A DNA stretch of 64,000 bases from Streptococcus oralis (GCF_016028255.1 NZ_CP065707.1:186001-250000); one strand, 5' to 3'; positions 36,895 through 47,199 are shown, numbered from the stretch's first letter. Notes: generated by a model not told the origin, from the sequence alone. Numbers and translations: made by a program.

Positions 36895-36897
36895 TTA
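36872..36897 (-). terminator. First terminator after the DUF1292 gene
   Basis: AAAAACATCC-AGT-GGATGTTTTT on the minus strand; its first bases overlap the stop codon. Confidence 0.75.
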
Positions 36898-37200
36898 CTC
36901 CTCCATAAAGCTGTTGAAGACTTCTTCAATCATGTTCCACTCGTCTTCTGAGTCTTCTGGGATTGGTTGCAATTCGCCTTCTGTTCCGTCTTCATTTTCG
37001 ATGAATGAGTAAGCTTGGATTTCAACTTCACCGTTTTCATCTTCTTCTGCGTTAACTGGCACTAGAAGAACATAGTTCTTACCAAATTCTTCTTTCCCGT
37101 CGATGGTCAAAAGAATTTCAAACAAGGTTTCATTTCCTTGCTCATCTACTAGTGTAATCAATTCACGTTCTTCGTGGTCATGGTTGTGATCGTGTGACAT
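36895..37200 (-). CDS. DUF1292 (UPF0473) family protein
   Basis: A 101-aa acidic protein. Histidine-rich start ([11 protein letters not shown]), then a DUF1292 domain ([16 protein letters not shown]...KNYVLLVP). The histidines could bind metal, but this is a guess. Third gene of the ireB-ruvX-DUF1292 operon, an order kept across Firmicutes (yrzL-yrrK-yrzB). Confidence 0.9.
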   Translation of the reverse strand: MSHDHNHDHEERELITLVDEQGNETLFEILLTIDGKEEFGKNYVLLVPVNAEEDENGEVEIQAYSFIENEDGTEGELQPIPEDSEDEWNMIEEVFNSFMEE

Positions 37201-37215
37201 AGTTTCTCCTCTGTC

Positions 37216-37635
37216 TTAAAATTTTCTATCTAAATAATTTTGCAAAATCAGCTGAGCAGCCAACTTATCAATAACTTTCTTGCGTTTATTGCGACTGATA
37301 TCTGCTTGTTCAATCAACATACGTTCTGCAGCGACCGTCGTCAAACGCTCATCTTGATAGTCTACTGGCAAACCAAAAAGTTCCTCTAGTTTTGCTCCGT
37401 AGGCCTGACTGGCTTCTACTCGCGGACCACTGGTATTGTTCATATTTTTAGGCAAGCCTACTACAAAGCGTTCCACCTTATAGCTGTCAACCAATTTCTT
37501 GATACGGTCAAAACCAAACTGGCCCTGATCCTCATTAATCTGGATGATTTCAAGTCCTTGAGCGGTGAAGCCTAGTGGATCGCTAATCGCAACACCCACT
37601 GTTTTTGAACCGACGTCCAATCCCATAATTCTCAT
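37216..37635 (-). CDS. ruvX: Holliday junction resolvase-like YqgF/RuvX
   Basis: 139-aa RNase H-fold protein: [20 protein letters not shown] at the start with the first catalytic aspartate (D6), GLPKNMN, and DERLTTVAA with the second acidic site. Family members act in pre-16S rRNA maturation and have been proposed as Holliday-junction resolvases. Three bases after ireB. Confidence 0.95.
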   Translation of the reverse strand: MRIMGLDVGSKTVGVAISDPLGFTAQGLEIIQINEDQGQFGFDRIKKLVDSYKVERFVVGLPKNMNNTSGPRVEASQAYGAKLEELFGLPVDYQDERLTTVAAERMLIEQADISRNKRKKVIDKLAAQLILQNYLDRKF

Positions 37636-37638
37636 AGA

Positions 37639-37905
37639 TTATAGATCGACTCCTTGTCCTTTAAGGTAATAGCGCACCAATTCTTCAACAATTTCATCAC
37701 GCTCATACTTACGAATTTGATTTCGTGCATTATTGTAACGAGGAACGTAGGCAGGGTCTCCACTCAATACATAACCGACGATTTGATTTATCGGATTATA
37801 ACCCTTTTCATTCAAAGAAGCATAGACATCTGTCAACGTCTCGCTAATCTCTTTTTTGTTGGAATCATCCAATTTAAAACGTACAGTTTCTTCAGTAAAT
37901 CCCAT
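37639..37905 (-). CDS. ireB: IreB family regulatory phosphoprotein (UPF0297)
   Basis: 88-aa protein with the full UPF0297 signature ([38 protein letters not shown]). In Enterococcus IreB is phosphorylated by the Ser/Thr kinase IreK (StkP in pneumococci) and affects cell-wall stress tolerance. First gene of its operon; the site of phosphorylation in enterococci is in the N-terminal threonines, which are present (T4, T7). Confidence 0.92.
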   Translation of the reverse strand: MGFTEETVRFKLDDSNKKEISETLTDVYASLNEKGYNPINQIVGYVLSGDPAYVPRYNNARNQIRKYERDEIVEELVRYYLKGQGVDL

Positions 37906-37992
37906 TCTAACACCCTCTTTCCTTAGAATAGTACTATTATAGCATATTTCCTTACGTTCTACAATTAAGTCAATCCATTTATTTGGATTTTC

Positions 37993-38562
37993 TTACTGTT
38001 CTGTCGCACCATTTGCCACTCTGTCTGCGATATATTGGCTTGGTTCATTTTTCAAAAGAGTCTCTAAGCCAAGATTTTTCAAATAATCTGTCTGTGACGC
38101 CTTTTTGACATCCAAGACTTGTAAATCATAGGTCGTTGTGGTCTGGATTTCAGTCTCACTGAGCAGTTTGGTTTCAAGTGTAAAACCTGCCAATTTGCGC
38201 GCTTCCTGAAGTATTTCATCCTTTTCTTCTGCTTCTAAAAGAGCTTTTTGAGTTTCTTCAAGACCGTGGTCAGCGATAAAGGATTTCAATTCCTCACTTA
38301 AGGGCCGTATTTGCCGAATAACCAATTTTAGAAATTGTTTCCCTTTATAGGTAATGGTTTGCGTTTGCTTGACACCATCTCCTGACTCAGGGAAAATCAA
38401 AGTCTTGGTCACAACCGTATTCTTTTCCGCATTTTCCAAAACGGGCAGAGTAGACTGGAGTGTTTCGGATTCACTTTTTGAACTGGATGTCGTTTCCTTC
38501 TTTTGGCCACATCCTGCAAGTAGCAGGAGGAGAGTAGCTGCGCCAATTACTATCTTTTTCAT
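37993..38562 (-). CDS. Lipoprotein, YehR/DUF1307-like
   Basis: 189 aa with signal peptide and lipobox LAGC (C18), a Ser/Lys-rich linker, and a domain with TKTLIFPESGDGVKQTQTI and KQFLKLVIRQIRPLSEELKS, resembling the DUF1307 family of E. coli YehR. Role unknown. The mRNA start (GAGGAATTATGAAAAAGA) is complementary to the csRNA anti-start segment over 13 bases. Confidence 0.8.
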   Translation of the reverse strand: MKKIVIGAATLLLLLAGCGQKKETTSSSKSESETLQSTLPVLENAEKNTVVTKTLIFPESGDGVKQTQTITYKGKQFLKLVIRQIRPLSEELKSFIADHGLEETQKALLEAEEKDEILQEARKLAGFTLETKLLSETEIQTTTTYDLQVLDVKKASQTDYLKNLGLETLLKNEPSQYIADRVANGATEQ

Positions 38563-38585
38563 AATTCCTCACATAATTTTTTGAT

Positions 38586-38620
38586 AAAAAATGAACAAGG
38601 CTAGGAGATACCCCAGCCTC
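38586..38620 (-). terminator. Terminator of spx
   Basis: AGGCTGGGG-TAT-CTCCTAGCCT on the minus strand, followed after a few bases by TTTTTT. Confidence 0.7.
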
Positions 38621-38625
38621 GATGT

Positions 38626-39024
38626 TTATAGAGCTGCACGCAAACGTGCTTCTGCATTTTCTACATTACGGACAGAGCGTGGTAAAAAGGCACGGATATC
38701 ATCTTCTTTGTAACCGACCTGCAAACGCTTCTCGTCAACTAGAATAGGACTTTTTAAGATCCGTGGTGTTTCCATGATTAAGTTGAGTACTTCATTGACA
38801 CTCAAATCTTCGATGTCAACTCCTAAAGCTTTCGCATAGCGGTTTTTTGATGATACAATGCTGGCAATTCCATTATCTGTCTTTGTCAGAATATCGAGTA
38901 GTTCTTCTCTCGTAATCCCTTCTTTACCAAGGTTTTGTTCTTTATAACTTAACTGGTGTGCGTTGAGCCAAGTCTTCGCTTTCTTACAGCTTGTGCAACT
39001 GGAGACGGTATAAATCTTAATCAT
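38626..39024 (-). CDS. spxA: Spx-type transcriptional regulator
   Basis: 132-aa ArsC-fold protein with the redox switch C10-T-S-C13 and the RPNA-like region replaced by KSPILVDEKRLQVGYKEDDIRAFLPRSVR, as in streptococcal SpxA. Spx binds the alpha subunit of RNA polymerase and controls thiol-stress and, in pneumococci, competence genes. Promoter TATAAT just upstream. Which of the two streptococcal paralogues (A1/A2) is not certain. Confidence 0.9.
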   Translation of the reverse strand: MIKIYTVSSCTSCKKAKTWLNAHQLSYKEQNLGKEGITREELLDILTKTDNGIASIVSSKNRYAKALGVDIEDLSVNEVLNLIMETPRILKSPILVDEKRLQVGYKEDDIRAFLPRSVRNVENAEARLRAAL

Positions 39025-39158
39025 GTGCCTACCCCTTTCGCTACATGTTACTATCAGTTTAGTCTATTATACCATAAAAAACATCCGACTTGCGACCTAT
39101 TTTTAAAAAAATTTAACTTTTTTAGCGATTTTCGTACTTTTTTCTTGACAAAATCAAT

Positions 39159-41819
39159 TTATAGCCAACTTTTAAATTTTTTGATATATAAACGTTTCAC
39201 AACTGTAACACTGATCATATAGAGAACGATTATCAAAAGCAAAAAGAGGAAATAAATTGGTTCCAAAGGGGTTAAATGAAGCAGGCTAGCAATTGAAGAG
39301 TAGGGAAGGAAGGTCACAAAGCTAGCTGCTAGCAAGGTTGTTCCAAGAACAAACCATGATGGACGACTTTGTAAGAAAGGAAGCTTTGCTGAACGAAGCA
39401 TATGGATAACCATGGTTTGGGACCACATGGATTCAATGAACCAACCAGTCTGGAACAAGATGATAAAGCCCCTTGCAGAATCTGCTCCATGAACATAGGC
39501 TTGGCCTGTCGCCATTGGCACAATGACAAAATAGAGCAAGATAAAGGTCAAAATATCGAAAACAGAAGAAATCGGTCCCATCCAAATCATAAAGCGAGTA
39601 ATGGACTGAGCTTCCCACTTATGAGGATGCTTCAAGAAGTCTTCATCCACATTATCAAATGGCAAGGCGATACAAGAAAGATCGTAGACTAGGTTTAACA
39701 CAATCAAGTGAATCGGAGCCATAGGAAGGAAAGGTAAAAAGATACCAGACACTAACAGAGAGAAAATGTTCCCGAAATTAGAGCTGACCGTCATCTTGAT
39801 GTATTTGGTCATATTAGCATAGACTTTCCGTCCTTCAACCAGCCCTTTTTCAAGCACCATCAAATCCTTATCTAGCAAAATGACATCAGCCGTTTCTTTG
39901 GCAATATCTACTGCTGTATCAACAGAAATCCCCACATCGGCTACTTTCATAGATGGGGCATCATTGATCCCATCTCCCATATAGCCGACACAATGTCCAT
40001 TAGATTTGATTTGTAAAATGATTCGTGCTTTTTGATCCGGAGAGAGTTTGGCAAAGACCGTCACCTTCTCAACTGCTTGGGACAACTCTTCGTCCGTCAT
40101 GGCATCAATATCAGAACCCAACAAGATTTGATCAACGTCTAAACCAACTTTTTCGCATACTGCTTGGGTCACCTTCTCATTATCCCCAGTCAAGATCTTG
40201 GTTTGAACACCATACTCTAATAAAGCTTGGATAGCAGGGGCTGCAGATGGTTTTGGTGGATCTAGAAAGGCAAGATATCCTGTTAGAATCATTTCCTTTT
40301 CATCTTCAACGGAGTAAGCAAAACCTTCTTTTAGACCTGTTTTATAAGCGACTCCCAAGACTCGTAAGCCCTGTTGATTGAGTTGGTCCACTTCTTTTAA
40401 GATTTCCACTCGGATATCATCCGTCAAAGGACTAATCTGACCTTGATATTCCACATGGGTTGAAATCGCAAGCATTTCCTCTAGGGCACCCTTGGTTACC
40501 AAACTAACAACTTCGTTCTCATCCTTGACGATGACACTCATCCGTCTACGTTCAAAATCAAATGGAAGCTCATCGATTTTTTGGAAGCTAGTATCCAAAT
40601 TTTGTAGAACAGCGTGTTCTTTAGCTTCTTTTTCAGTTCTACTGATAATAGCACGGTCCATCAAGTTTTTCAAACCGGTTTGAAAATAGGAATTGAGGTA
40701 GGCCCGTCTCAACACAGACAAATCCAAATCTCCATGTATATCCAAAGGATATTCAAGGACGATTTCGTCTTGGGTAAGGGTTCCGGTTTTATCCGTACAC
40801 AGGATATCAATAGCACCTAGGTCCTGTATGGCATTGAGTTTTTTGATAACGACTTTTTCCTTTGCCATAATAATGGAGCCTTTTGCTAGACTGGCCGTGA
40901 TGATCATGGGAAGCATCTCAGGTGTAAGCCCGACACCCACGCTCAAAGCAAATACGCCAGCCTCTAACCAATCTCCATCCGTCAAACCATTGGAAAGAAA
41001 TACGATGGGAACCATGACCAACATCAAACGGATTAAAAGCCAGGAGATACTGTTCATATCCCGTTCGAAAGAGGTGGGCTCGTCATAAGTATTGAGAGTC
41101 TGCTCTATTTCCCCCATCATGGTGTCATCACCGACCGCTAGAATCAAAGCCTTGGCACTTCCTGATATTACGTTGGTTCCCATGAAAGCAAGCGCTTCTG
41201 CTTCTAGCAAGCTGTCAAAATTTGACTGACTCATTTTTGACAAGGCTAGTTTTTCAACTGAATCACTTTCGCCTGTTAAGCCTGACTGTTGGACAAAGAA
41301 ATCGCGCGATTCAATCAAAAGGAGATCTGCTGGAATCATATCTCCAGCACTCAACTTGACCATATCTCCAACGACCAAATCCTCAATCGCGATCTCTAAA
41401 CTCTGGCCTTCGCGAATAACTGTGGCTGTGTTCACAATCATTTTTGATAGATTGGTCGCAGCTTTATCGCTCCGTAATTCTTGGACAAAGCGTATGCCAC
41501 CAGAGATCAATACGAGAACGACGATGATGATAGAGGTTGTCGGATCTTCTTGTCCAGGCTTCGCCAACCAGACATTGGTCACCATGGAAATCATGGCGAT
41601 AACTAGCAAGATGATAGTAAATGGATTAATGATAGATTCGTAAATCTTTTTGAGGATACTGTCTTCTTGACCCTTGGTGATGGTGTTTTCGCCATATAGG
41701 TCACGATTTTTCTCCACCTGCTCCTCAGTCAAGCCTGTTAGGCTTGTCTTGTAAAAAGATAGAGTTTCTTTTAAAGGTGTGTGAATAGCTACTGCTAATC
41801 TTTCTTTTGTAGTTTTCAT
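39159..41819 (-). CDS. mgtA: Magnesium-importing P-type ATPase (MgtA type)
   Basis: 886-aa type IIIB P-type ATPase. Phosphorylation motif DKTGT at D343, the TGES loop, TGDN and GDGINDAP motifs, and ten expected membrane helices. Close to E. coli/Salmonella MgtA rather than to the calcium ATPases of the same family. AGGAG precedes the ATG. Its 400-bp leader has an M-box riboswitch, a terminator and a short open frame, so it should be made only when magnesium is low. Confidence 0.94.
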   Translation of the reverse strand: MKTTKERLAVAIHTPLKETLSFYKTSLTGLTEEQVEKNRDLYGENTITKGQEDSILKKIYESIINPFTIILLVIAMISMVTNVWLAKPGQEDPTTSIIIVVLVLISGGIRFVQELRSDKAATNLSKMIVNTATVIREGQSLEIAIEDLVVGDMVKLSAGDMIPADLLLIESRDFFVQQSGLTGESDSVEKLALSKMSQSNFDSLLEAEALAFMGTNVISGSAKALILAVGDDTMMGEIEQTLNTYDEPTSFERDMNSISWLLIRLMLVMVPIVFLSNGLTDGDWLEAGVFALSVGVGLTPEMLPMIITASLAKGSIIMAKEKVVIKKLNAIQDLGAIDILCTDKTGTLTQDEIVLEYPLDIHGDLDLSVLRRAYLNSYFQTGLKNLMDRAIISRTEKEAKEHAVLQNLDTSFQKIDELPFDFERRRMSVIVKDENEVVSLVTKGALEEMLAISTHVEYQGQISPLTDDIRVEILKEVDQLNQQGLRVLGVAYKTGLKEGFAYSVEDEKEMILTGYLAFLDPPKPSAAPAIQALLEYGVQTKILTGDNEKVTQAVCEKVGLDVDQILLGSDIDAMTDEELSQAVEKVTVFAKLSPDQKARIILQIKSNGHCVGYMGDGINDAPSMKVADVGISVDTAVDIAKETADVILLDKDLMVLEKGLVEGRKVYANMTKYIKMTVSSNFGNIFSLLVSGIFLPFLPMAPIHLIVLNLVYDLSCIALPFDNVDEDFLKHPHKWEAQSITRFMIWMGPISSVFDILTFILLYFVIVPMATGQAYVHGADSARGFIILFQTGWFIESMWSQTMVIHMLRSAKLPFLQSRPSWFVLGTTLLAASFVTFLPYSSIASLLHLTPLEPIYFLFLLLIIVLYMISVTVVKRLYIKKFKSWL

Positions 41820-41833
41820 TGGTTTCTCCTATC

Positions 41834-41857
41834 TGTATGAATGATGTGTTTCATACA
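41834..41857 (-). promoter_or_regulatory. Stem-loop directly before the mgtA ribosome binding site
   Basis: TGTATGAA pairs with TTCATACA (8 bp, 8-base loop) two bases before the AGGAG of mgtA. Confidence 0.5.
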
Positions 41858-41872
41858 CAGAGACCAATCACT

Positions 41873-41944
41873 TTATAAGGGCAGAACGACACAAATCAGC
41901 GATTGGCTGTGTATGTGCGGTTCTGGGTGATCGTCAATTTGCAT
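41873..41944 (-). CDS. Possible mgtA leader peptide (23 aa), MgtL-like
   Basis: A 23-codon frame starting at ATG 41944 with AAGGAG seven bases upstream and ending at TAA 41873, 53 bp before mgtA. The product begins MQIDDHPEPHIHSQ: an acidic/proline run DDHPEP close to the start, as in Salmonella MgtL (EPDP), where such codons stall or destabilise ribosomes at low magnesium. The second half is hydrophobic (LICVVLPL). The frame itself contains a 12-base stem (CAGAACCGCACA/TGTGTCGTTCTG). Translation is not proven. Confidence 0.6.
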   Translation of the reverse strand: MQIDDHPEPHIHSQSLICVVLPL

Positions 41945-41971
41945 CGTCTGTCTCCTTTCCTTGTTCTAAAA

Positions 41972-42005
41972 CAGTAGAAAATCCCACCATAAAATGGCAG
42001 GATTA
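41972..42005 (-). terminator. Intrinsic terminator of the mgtA leader
   Basis: AATCCTGCCA pairs with TGGTGGGATT (two wobble pairs), followed by TTTTC on the minus strand. It lies between the M-box and the leader frame and is the likely output of the riboswitch. Confidence 0.75.
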
Positions 42006-42021
42006 AAAAACTAATTATCTG

Positions 42022-42168
42022 TTTTTTCGTTCAAGCTTTAACTCCATAGGGCAATGAAATGAGCTTAGTCTTGGCCTTCGCGACCAGGACTGTTGACCAA
42101 CGAGTAGTGTCTCCACTGCTTTGCGGTAGTCATCCGTATCCCTATGGTAGCCTCACCTACCGTTTTCG
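42022..42168 (-). promoter_or_regulatory. M-box (ykoK) magnesium riboswitch
   Basis: The minus strand holds the conserved M-box blocks in order: GTAGGTGAGGCTACC, GGGATACGG, CGTTGGTCAACAG, and CCTATGGAGTTAAAGCT. It begins near the predicted start of transcription, and a terminator follows. In this class bound Mg2+ compacts the RNA and allows termination. Ends are approximate. Confidence 0.8.
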
Positions 42169-42174
42169 TCTATC

Positions 42175-42203
42175 AGTATAAACCTTTAAAATATAAAAGT
42201 CAA
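42175..42203 (-). promoter_or_regulatory. mgtA promoter
   Basis: TTGACT (42198-42203) and TATACT (42175-42180), exactly 17 bp apart. Transcription would start near 42168. Confidence 0.85.
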
Positions 42204-42221
42204 CGATTTATCATAATTTTC

Positions 42222-43283
42222 TTAAATAACAATTAATTCCTTCGGCGCTAGAGTCAACAATTCGCAACCGTTATCTGTAATTAAGATATCATCTTCAATA
42301 CGAACGCCGTATTTTCCTTCAATATAAATACCTGGTTCATCAGTCAAGACCATACCGGATTTAATGACTTCTTTGGAAGTTTGGCTAAAGTAAGGTTCTT
42401 CGTGGATATCCAGTCCGATACCGTGTCCGATACCGTGTGTAAAGTAGTCGCCATAACCTGCCTCGATAATAATATCACGAGGAATTTTGTCAAAGTCACG
42501 GAAACCTAAGCCAGCCTTAGCTTGATCAATCAGAGCTTGGTTGGCTTTCAGAACCGTATTGTATATTTCTGCCTGCTCGTCACTGACATGACCGAGGTAG
42601 ATGGTCCGTGTCATATCACTGACATAGTGGTCGTAGAGACAGCCGAAGTCCATGGTAATAGCTTCTCCCGCTTCAACCGGTTTGTGCATTGGATGAGCAT
42701 GGGGCTTAGAAGAGTTGATGCCACTTGCTAAAATGGTATCAAAAGACAAGCCTGCCGCTCCTAGCTCCCGCATGCGGAAATCAAGGAAGTTGGCAATCTC
42801 AATTTCAGTTTTTCCTGGTTTGATAAAATCAAGCGCATCGCGAAAAGCTTGGTCTGAGATAGAACAAGCCTTGCGAATAGTCGCAATCTCTTTCTCATCT
42901 TTAATCATACGAAGCGCTTCAACAAACTGAGTCTGTGGAAGCAAGTCAATTCCTGCAAAAGCTGCCTGCATACGGTGGTAATAAGAAACCGCAATCTCGT
43001 CCTCAAAACCGACCCGAGACAAGCCCATATCCTTAACAATGCCTGCAATAACAGCCAATTCATCGCGGTCAGCCACAATCTCAAAACCTGTCACTTCTTG
43101 CTTAGCTGCAATGATATAGCGAGAGTCTGTCACCAAAATCTGACGGTCACGGCTGATAAAGACTGTTCCATTTGAACCCCAAAAACCAGTCAAATAATAG
43201 ACGTTTTTAAGGTTGTTGATGATGATACCATCTAGTTCTTTTTCTTGCATTTTAGCTAGAAATGCTTGTACACGTTTATTCAT
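42222..43283 (-). CDS. pepP: Xaa-Pro peptidase (M24 family)
   Basis: 353-aa metallopeptidase with an N-terminal creatinase-like domain and the C-terminal pita-bread fold. The metal ligands are in [32 protein letters not shown] and EPGIY...VRIEDD. Releases N-terminal residues before proline. The start overlaps the uvrA end by eight bases, so they are co-transcribed. PepQ-type prolidase is an alternative name. Confidence 0.92.
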   Translation of the reverse strand: MNKRVQAFLAKMQEKELDGIIINNLKNVYYLTGFWGSNGTVFISRDRQILVTDSRYIIAAKQEVTGFEIVADRDELAVIAGIVKDMGLSRVGFEDEIAVSYYHRMQAAFAGIDLLPQTQFVEALRMIKDEKEIATIRKACSISDQAFRDALDFIKPGKTEIEIANFLDFRMRELGAAGLSFDTILASGINSSKPHAHPMHKPVEAGEAITMDFGCLYDHYVSDMTRTIYLGHVSDEQAEIYNTVLKANQALIDQAKAGLGFRDFDKIPRDIIIEAGYGDYFTHGIGHGIGLDIHEEPYFSQTSKEVIKSGMVLTDEPGIYIEGKYGVRIEDDILITDNGCELLTLAPKELIVI

Positions 43284-46107
43284 GATGTAACTTTCCTTTC
43301 AAATAGTGTCCTGTGTAGCTGGCTTCATTGCCCGCTACTTCTTCTGGAGTTCCTGTTGCGATGATGGTTCCACCACCGACACCGCCCTCAGGTCCCAAAT
43401 CGATGATATGGTCTGCCGTCTTGATGACATCCAAATTGTGCTCGATGACGAGGACTGTATTGCCATCGTCGACAAAGCGAGCTAAGACCTTGAGCAAGCG
43501 AGCAATGTCCTCAGTATGAAGCCCTGTCGTTGGCTCATCCAGAATGTAGAAAGATTTTCCTGTCGAGCGTTTGTGGAGTTCACTAGCCAACTTCATACGT
43601 TGGGCTTCTCCCCCTGAAAGGGTCGTAGCTGGTTGCCCTAACGTTACATAGCCCAGCCCCACATCCTTGATGGTCTGAAGTTTGCGTTGAATCTTAGGAA
43701 TGTGTTGGAAAAATTCCACCGCATCGTTGACGGTCATGTCCAAGACCTGCGAGATATTCTTTTCCTTATAGTGGACTTCTAGGGTTTCACTGTTGTAGCG
43801 AGTCCCGTGGCAGACTTCACAAGCCACGTAAACATCTGGCAAGAAGTGCATCTCGATCTTGATAATCCCGTCACCTGAGCAGGCTTCACAACGACCTCCC
43901 TTGACGTTGAAACTGAAACGACCCTTCTTGTAGCCTCTAATCTTAGCTTCATTTGTCTGGGCAAAAAGGTCACGTATATCGTCAAAAACTCCTGTATAGG
44001 TAGCTGGATTAGACCTCGGTGTCCGTCCGATTGGGCTCTGGTCAATATCAATCAGACGATCCACATGCTCAATCCCTGTAATCGTTTTAAACTTACCAGG
44101 TTTGTCTGAATTGCGGTTGAGTTTCTGAGCAATAGCTTTTTTGAGGATGCTGTTGATTAGGGTCGATTTCCCTGAGCCAGATACCCCCGTCACTGCGATA
44201 AATTTTCCTAGTGGGAAGCGAGCAGTGACATTTTGCAAGTTGTTCTCACGCGCTCCTGTCACCTCGATAAAACGACCATTTCCGGAACGGCGCTCTGCTG
44301 GCACTGGAATGGCTCTTTTGCCCGACAAGTACTGACCTGTGATGGACTTACTGTTGCGAGCCACTTGCTTAGGTGTCCCTGCAGCGACGATTTCCCCACC
44401 AAAGACTCCCGCACCAGGACCAACGTCAATCAGATAATCCGCCTCGCGCATGGTATCTTCGTCGTGTTCCACAACGATGAGAGTATTGCCCAAGTCACGC
44501 ATTTTTTTCAAGCTGGCAATGAGACGGTCATTGTCCCTCTGGTGAAGTCCGATCGACGGCTCATCTAGAATATAAAGGACGCCTGATAGATTAGAACCAA
44601 TCTGGGTTGCCAAGCGAATACGCTGACTCTCTCCTCCTGATAGGGTTCCTGCCGAACGTGACAGGGTTAGATAATTAAGACCCACGTTATTGAGGAAGGT
44701 CAAACGGTCCTTAATTTCCTTGAGAATAGGACGAGCTATGATGGCTTCATTTTCAGATAAGGTCAGCTGGCTCACCAACTCCAAGTGGTCTGCGATAGAC
44801 AAGTCTGAAATCTCTCCGATATGGGGACCTTGCTCGCCACCCACACGGACAGACAAGGCCTGATCGTTAAGACGGTAGCCGTGACAAGTTCCGCAGGTCA
44901 GTTCATTCATATAGAGGCGCATCTGAGTGCGGGTGTAATCACTGTTAGTCTCATGGTAACGACGCTTGATATTATTGACAACTCCCTCAAAAGGAATGTC
45001 GATATCGCGCACACCGCCAAATTCATTCTCATAGTGGAAATGAAATTCCTTGCCCTCAGACCCATAGAGAATCAAGTTTTTATCTTCTTCTGACAAGTCC
45101 TCAAAAGGCTTATCCATATCCACTCCAAAGGCTGTCATGGCTTGTTCCAGCATGTTTGGATAGTAGTTGGATGAGATAGGATTCCAAGGAGCCAAAGCCC
45201 CCTCACGCAAAGTTTTGCTGGTATCAGGAACTACCAAATCAGTATCCACCTCCAGCTTGATGCCTAAACCATCACACTCGCTACAAGAGCCAAAAGGGGC
45301 ATTAAAGGAGAAGAGACGAGGCTCTAACTCTGGAACAGTAAAGCCACAAACTGGGCAAGCATAATGCTCAGAGAAGAGCAACTCAGAATCGTCCATAGTG
45401 TCGATAATCACATAGCCTTCTGCGATACGAAGGGCAGCCTCAATGGAGTCAAAGAGACGGCTACGGATACCCTCCTTGATGACAATACGGTCAACCACGA
45501 CATCGATATTGTGCTTCTTGCTCTTGGATAGCTCTGGTACTTCGGTCACATCATAGACTTCCCCATCCACTCGGACGCGGACGTAGCCGTCTTTCTGAAC
45601 CTTTTCAATGACGCTCTTATGTTGCCCTTTTTTCTTACGAATGACAGGAGCTAAAATTTGCAAACGCTGACGTTCAGGCAACTCCAAGACCTTATCAACG
45701 ATTTGCTCAACAGAAGAAGCCTTGATAGCCCCATGCCCGTTGATACAGTAAGGCGTCCCCACACGTGCGTAGAGGAGACGCAGATAGTCATTGATTTCAG
45801 TCGTTGTTCCAACGGTCGAGCGCGGGTTTTTGCTGGTGGTTTTCTGGTCAATGGAAATAGCTGGGCTGAGGCCATCAATAGCATCCACGTCTGGTTTTTC
45901 CATATTGCCCAAGAACTGGCGAGCGTAGGCTGACAAACTCTCTACATAGCGACGTTGTCCCTCCGCATAGAGGGTATCAAAAGCTAGACTGGATTTCCCA
46001 GAACCTGACAAGCCCGTTACGACGACCAGCTTGTCTCTAGGAATCTCCACATCGATATTTTTTAAGTTATGGGCACGTGCCCCATGAATCACAATTTTAT
46101 CTTGCAT
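43276..46107 (-). CDS. uvrA: Excinuclease ABC subunit A
   Basis: 943-aa damage sensor of nucleotide excision repair. Two ABC ATPase halves with Walker [10 protein letters not shown] (32-40) and GVSGSGKST, two LSGGE signatures, and zinc-finger pairs CPVC/CSEC and CEAC/CEVC. I start it at MQDKIVIHG (46107), the conserved N-terminus, though the ribosome binding site there is poor; the frame is open 11 codons upstream. Confidence 0.97.
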   Translation of the reverse strand: MQDKIVIHGARAHNLKNIDVEIPRDKLVVVTGLSGSGKSSLAFDTLYAEGQRRYVESLSAYARQFLGNMEKPDVDAIDGLSPAISIDQKTTSKNPRSTVGTTTEINDYLRLLYARVGTPYCINGHGAIKASSVEQIVDKVLELPERQRLQILAPVIRKKKGQHKSVIEKVQKDGYVRVRVDGEVYDVTEVPELSKSKKHNIDVVVDRIVIKEGIRSRLFDSIEAALRIAEGYVIIDTMDDSELLFSEHYACPVCGFTVPELEPRLFSFNAPFGSCSECDGLGIKLEVDTDLVVPDTSKTLREGALAPWNPISSNYYPNMLEQAMTAFGVDMDKPFEDLSEEDKNLILYGSEGKEFHFHYENEFGGVRDIDIPFEGVVNNIKRRYHETNSDYTRTQMRLYMNELTCGTCHGYRLNDQALSVRVGGEQGPHIGEISDLSIADHLELVSQLTLSENEAIIARPILKEIKDRLTFLNNVGLNYLTLSRSAGTLSGGESQRIRLATQIGSNLSGVLYILDEPSIGLHQRDNDRLIASLKKMRDLGNTLIVVEHDEDTMREADYLIDVGPGAGVFGGEIVAAGTPKQVARNSKSITGQYLSGKRAIPVPAERRSGNGRFIEVTGARENNLQNVTARFPLGKFIAVTGVSGSGKSTLINSILKKAIAQKLNRNSDKPGKFKTITGIEHVDRLIDIDQSPIGRTPRSNPATYTGVFDDIRDLFAQTNEAKIRGYKKGRFSFNVKGGRCEACSGDGIIKIEMHFLPDVYVACEVCHGTRYNSETLEVHYKEKNISQVLDMTVNDAVEFFQHIPKIQRKLQTIKDVGLGYVTLGQPATTLSGGEAQRMKLASELHKRSTGKSFYILDEPTTGLHTEDIARLLKVLARFVDDGNTVLVIEHNLDVIKTADHIIDLGPEGGVGGGTIIATGTPEEVAGNEASYTGHYLKGKLHHE

Positions 46108-46188
46108 CTTTGTTCTTTCTAGTCCATTATTGCTTTCCATTATACCAAAAAATGTGAAATTCTATTACCCAAAAAGCTGTTTTTATAG

Positions 46189-46194
46189 TATAAT
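46189..46194 (+). promoter_or_regulatory. corA promoter (-10)
   Basis: TATAAT in the 103-bp gap between the divergent uvrA and corA genes. Confidence 0.55.
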
Positions 46195-46243
46195 AGTACG
46201 GTGCAAAAAATGAATCACTGAATAGTAGGAAAGGATAGGGGAT

Positions 46244-47188
46244 ATGAAACAAGTTTTTCTCTCAACAACAACTGAATTTAAAGAGATCGACACGCTTGAA
46301 CCGGGTACTTGGATCAACCTCGTCAATCCTACACAAAATGAATCGTTGGAAATTGCCAACGCCTTCGATATCGACATCACCGACCTCCGAGCACCGCTCG
46401 ATGCGGAAGAAATGTCCCGTATTACCATCGAAGATGAGTATACTTTGATCATCGTGGACGTTCCCATCACAGAGGAAAGAAACAATCGCACCTACTACGT
46501 AACGATTCCGCTAGGGATTATCATCACCGAGGAAACCATTATCACTACCTGCTTGGAAGCCCTCCCAGTTCTCGATGTCTTTATCAACCGTAGACTGCGT
46601 AACTTTTACACCTTCATGCGTTCACGTTTTATCTTCCAGATTCTCTATCGCAACGCAGAGCTTTACCTGACTGCCCTTCGTTCGATTGACCGTAAGAGCG
46701 AACAAATCGAAAGTCAACTTCACAAGTCTACTCGAAACGAAGAGCTGATCGAGCTCATGGAATTGGAAAAGACCATCGTCTATTTCAAGGCCTCACTTAA
46801 GACGAACGAGCGCGTGATCAAGAAATTGACCAGTGCAACCAGCAATATCAAGAAATACCTAGAAGACGAAGACCTACTCGAAGACACCCTGATTGAAACC
46901 CAACAGGCCATCGAGATGGCAGATATCTATGGAAACGTCCTTCACTCTATGACAGAGACCTTTGCCTCTATCATTTCCAATAACCAGAACAACATCATGA
47001 AAACTCTGGCTCTCGTGACCATCGTCATGTCTGTCCCAACCATGATCTTCTCAGCCTACGGGATGAACTTCAAGGATAATGAAATCCCTCTAAACGGCGA
47101 GCCTCACGCCTTCTGGTTAATCGTCTTTATCGCCTTTGCTATGAGTGTCTCGCTCACTCTCTATCTCATCCATAAAAAATGGTTCTAA
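46244..47188 (+). CDS. corA: CorA-family magnesium/cobalt transporter
   Basis: 314-aa pentameric channel. A large N-terminal cytosolic domain, then two helices, the first ending in GMN (273-275), the selectivity motif, with the C-terminal KKWF in the cytosol. Full length. 11 bp before the DUF1129 gene. Together with mgtA on the other side of uvrA it makes this a magnesium-linked region. Confidence 0.95.
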   Translation: MKQVFLSTTTEFKEIDTLEPGTWINLVNPTQNESLEIANAFDIDITDLRAPLDAEEMSRITIEDEYTLIIVDVPITEERNNRTYYVTIPLGIIITEETIITTCLEALPVLDVFINRRLRNFYTFMRSRFIFQILYRNAELYLTALRSIDRKSEQIESQLHKSTRNEELIELMELEKTIVYFKASLKTNERVIKKLTSATSNIKKYLEDEDLLEDTLIETQQAIEMADIYGNVLHSMTETFASIISNNQNNIMKTLALVTIVMSVPTMIFSAYGMNFKDNEIPLNGEPHAFWLIVFIAFAMSVSLTLYLIHKKWF

Positions 47189-47199
47189 GAGGAGTTCCT

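Noticed and set aside
42022-42168. yybP-ykoY manganese riboswitch as the mgtA leader
   Set aside because: The conserved blocks (GTAGGTGAGG, GGTCAACAG, GTTAAAGCT) are those of the M-box; the GGGGAGUA-type core of yybP-ykoY is absent.
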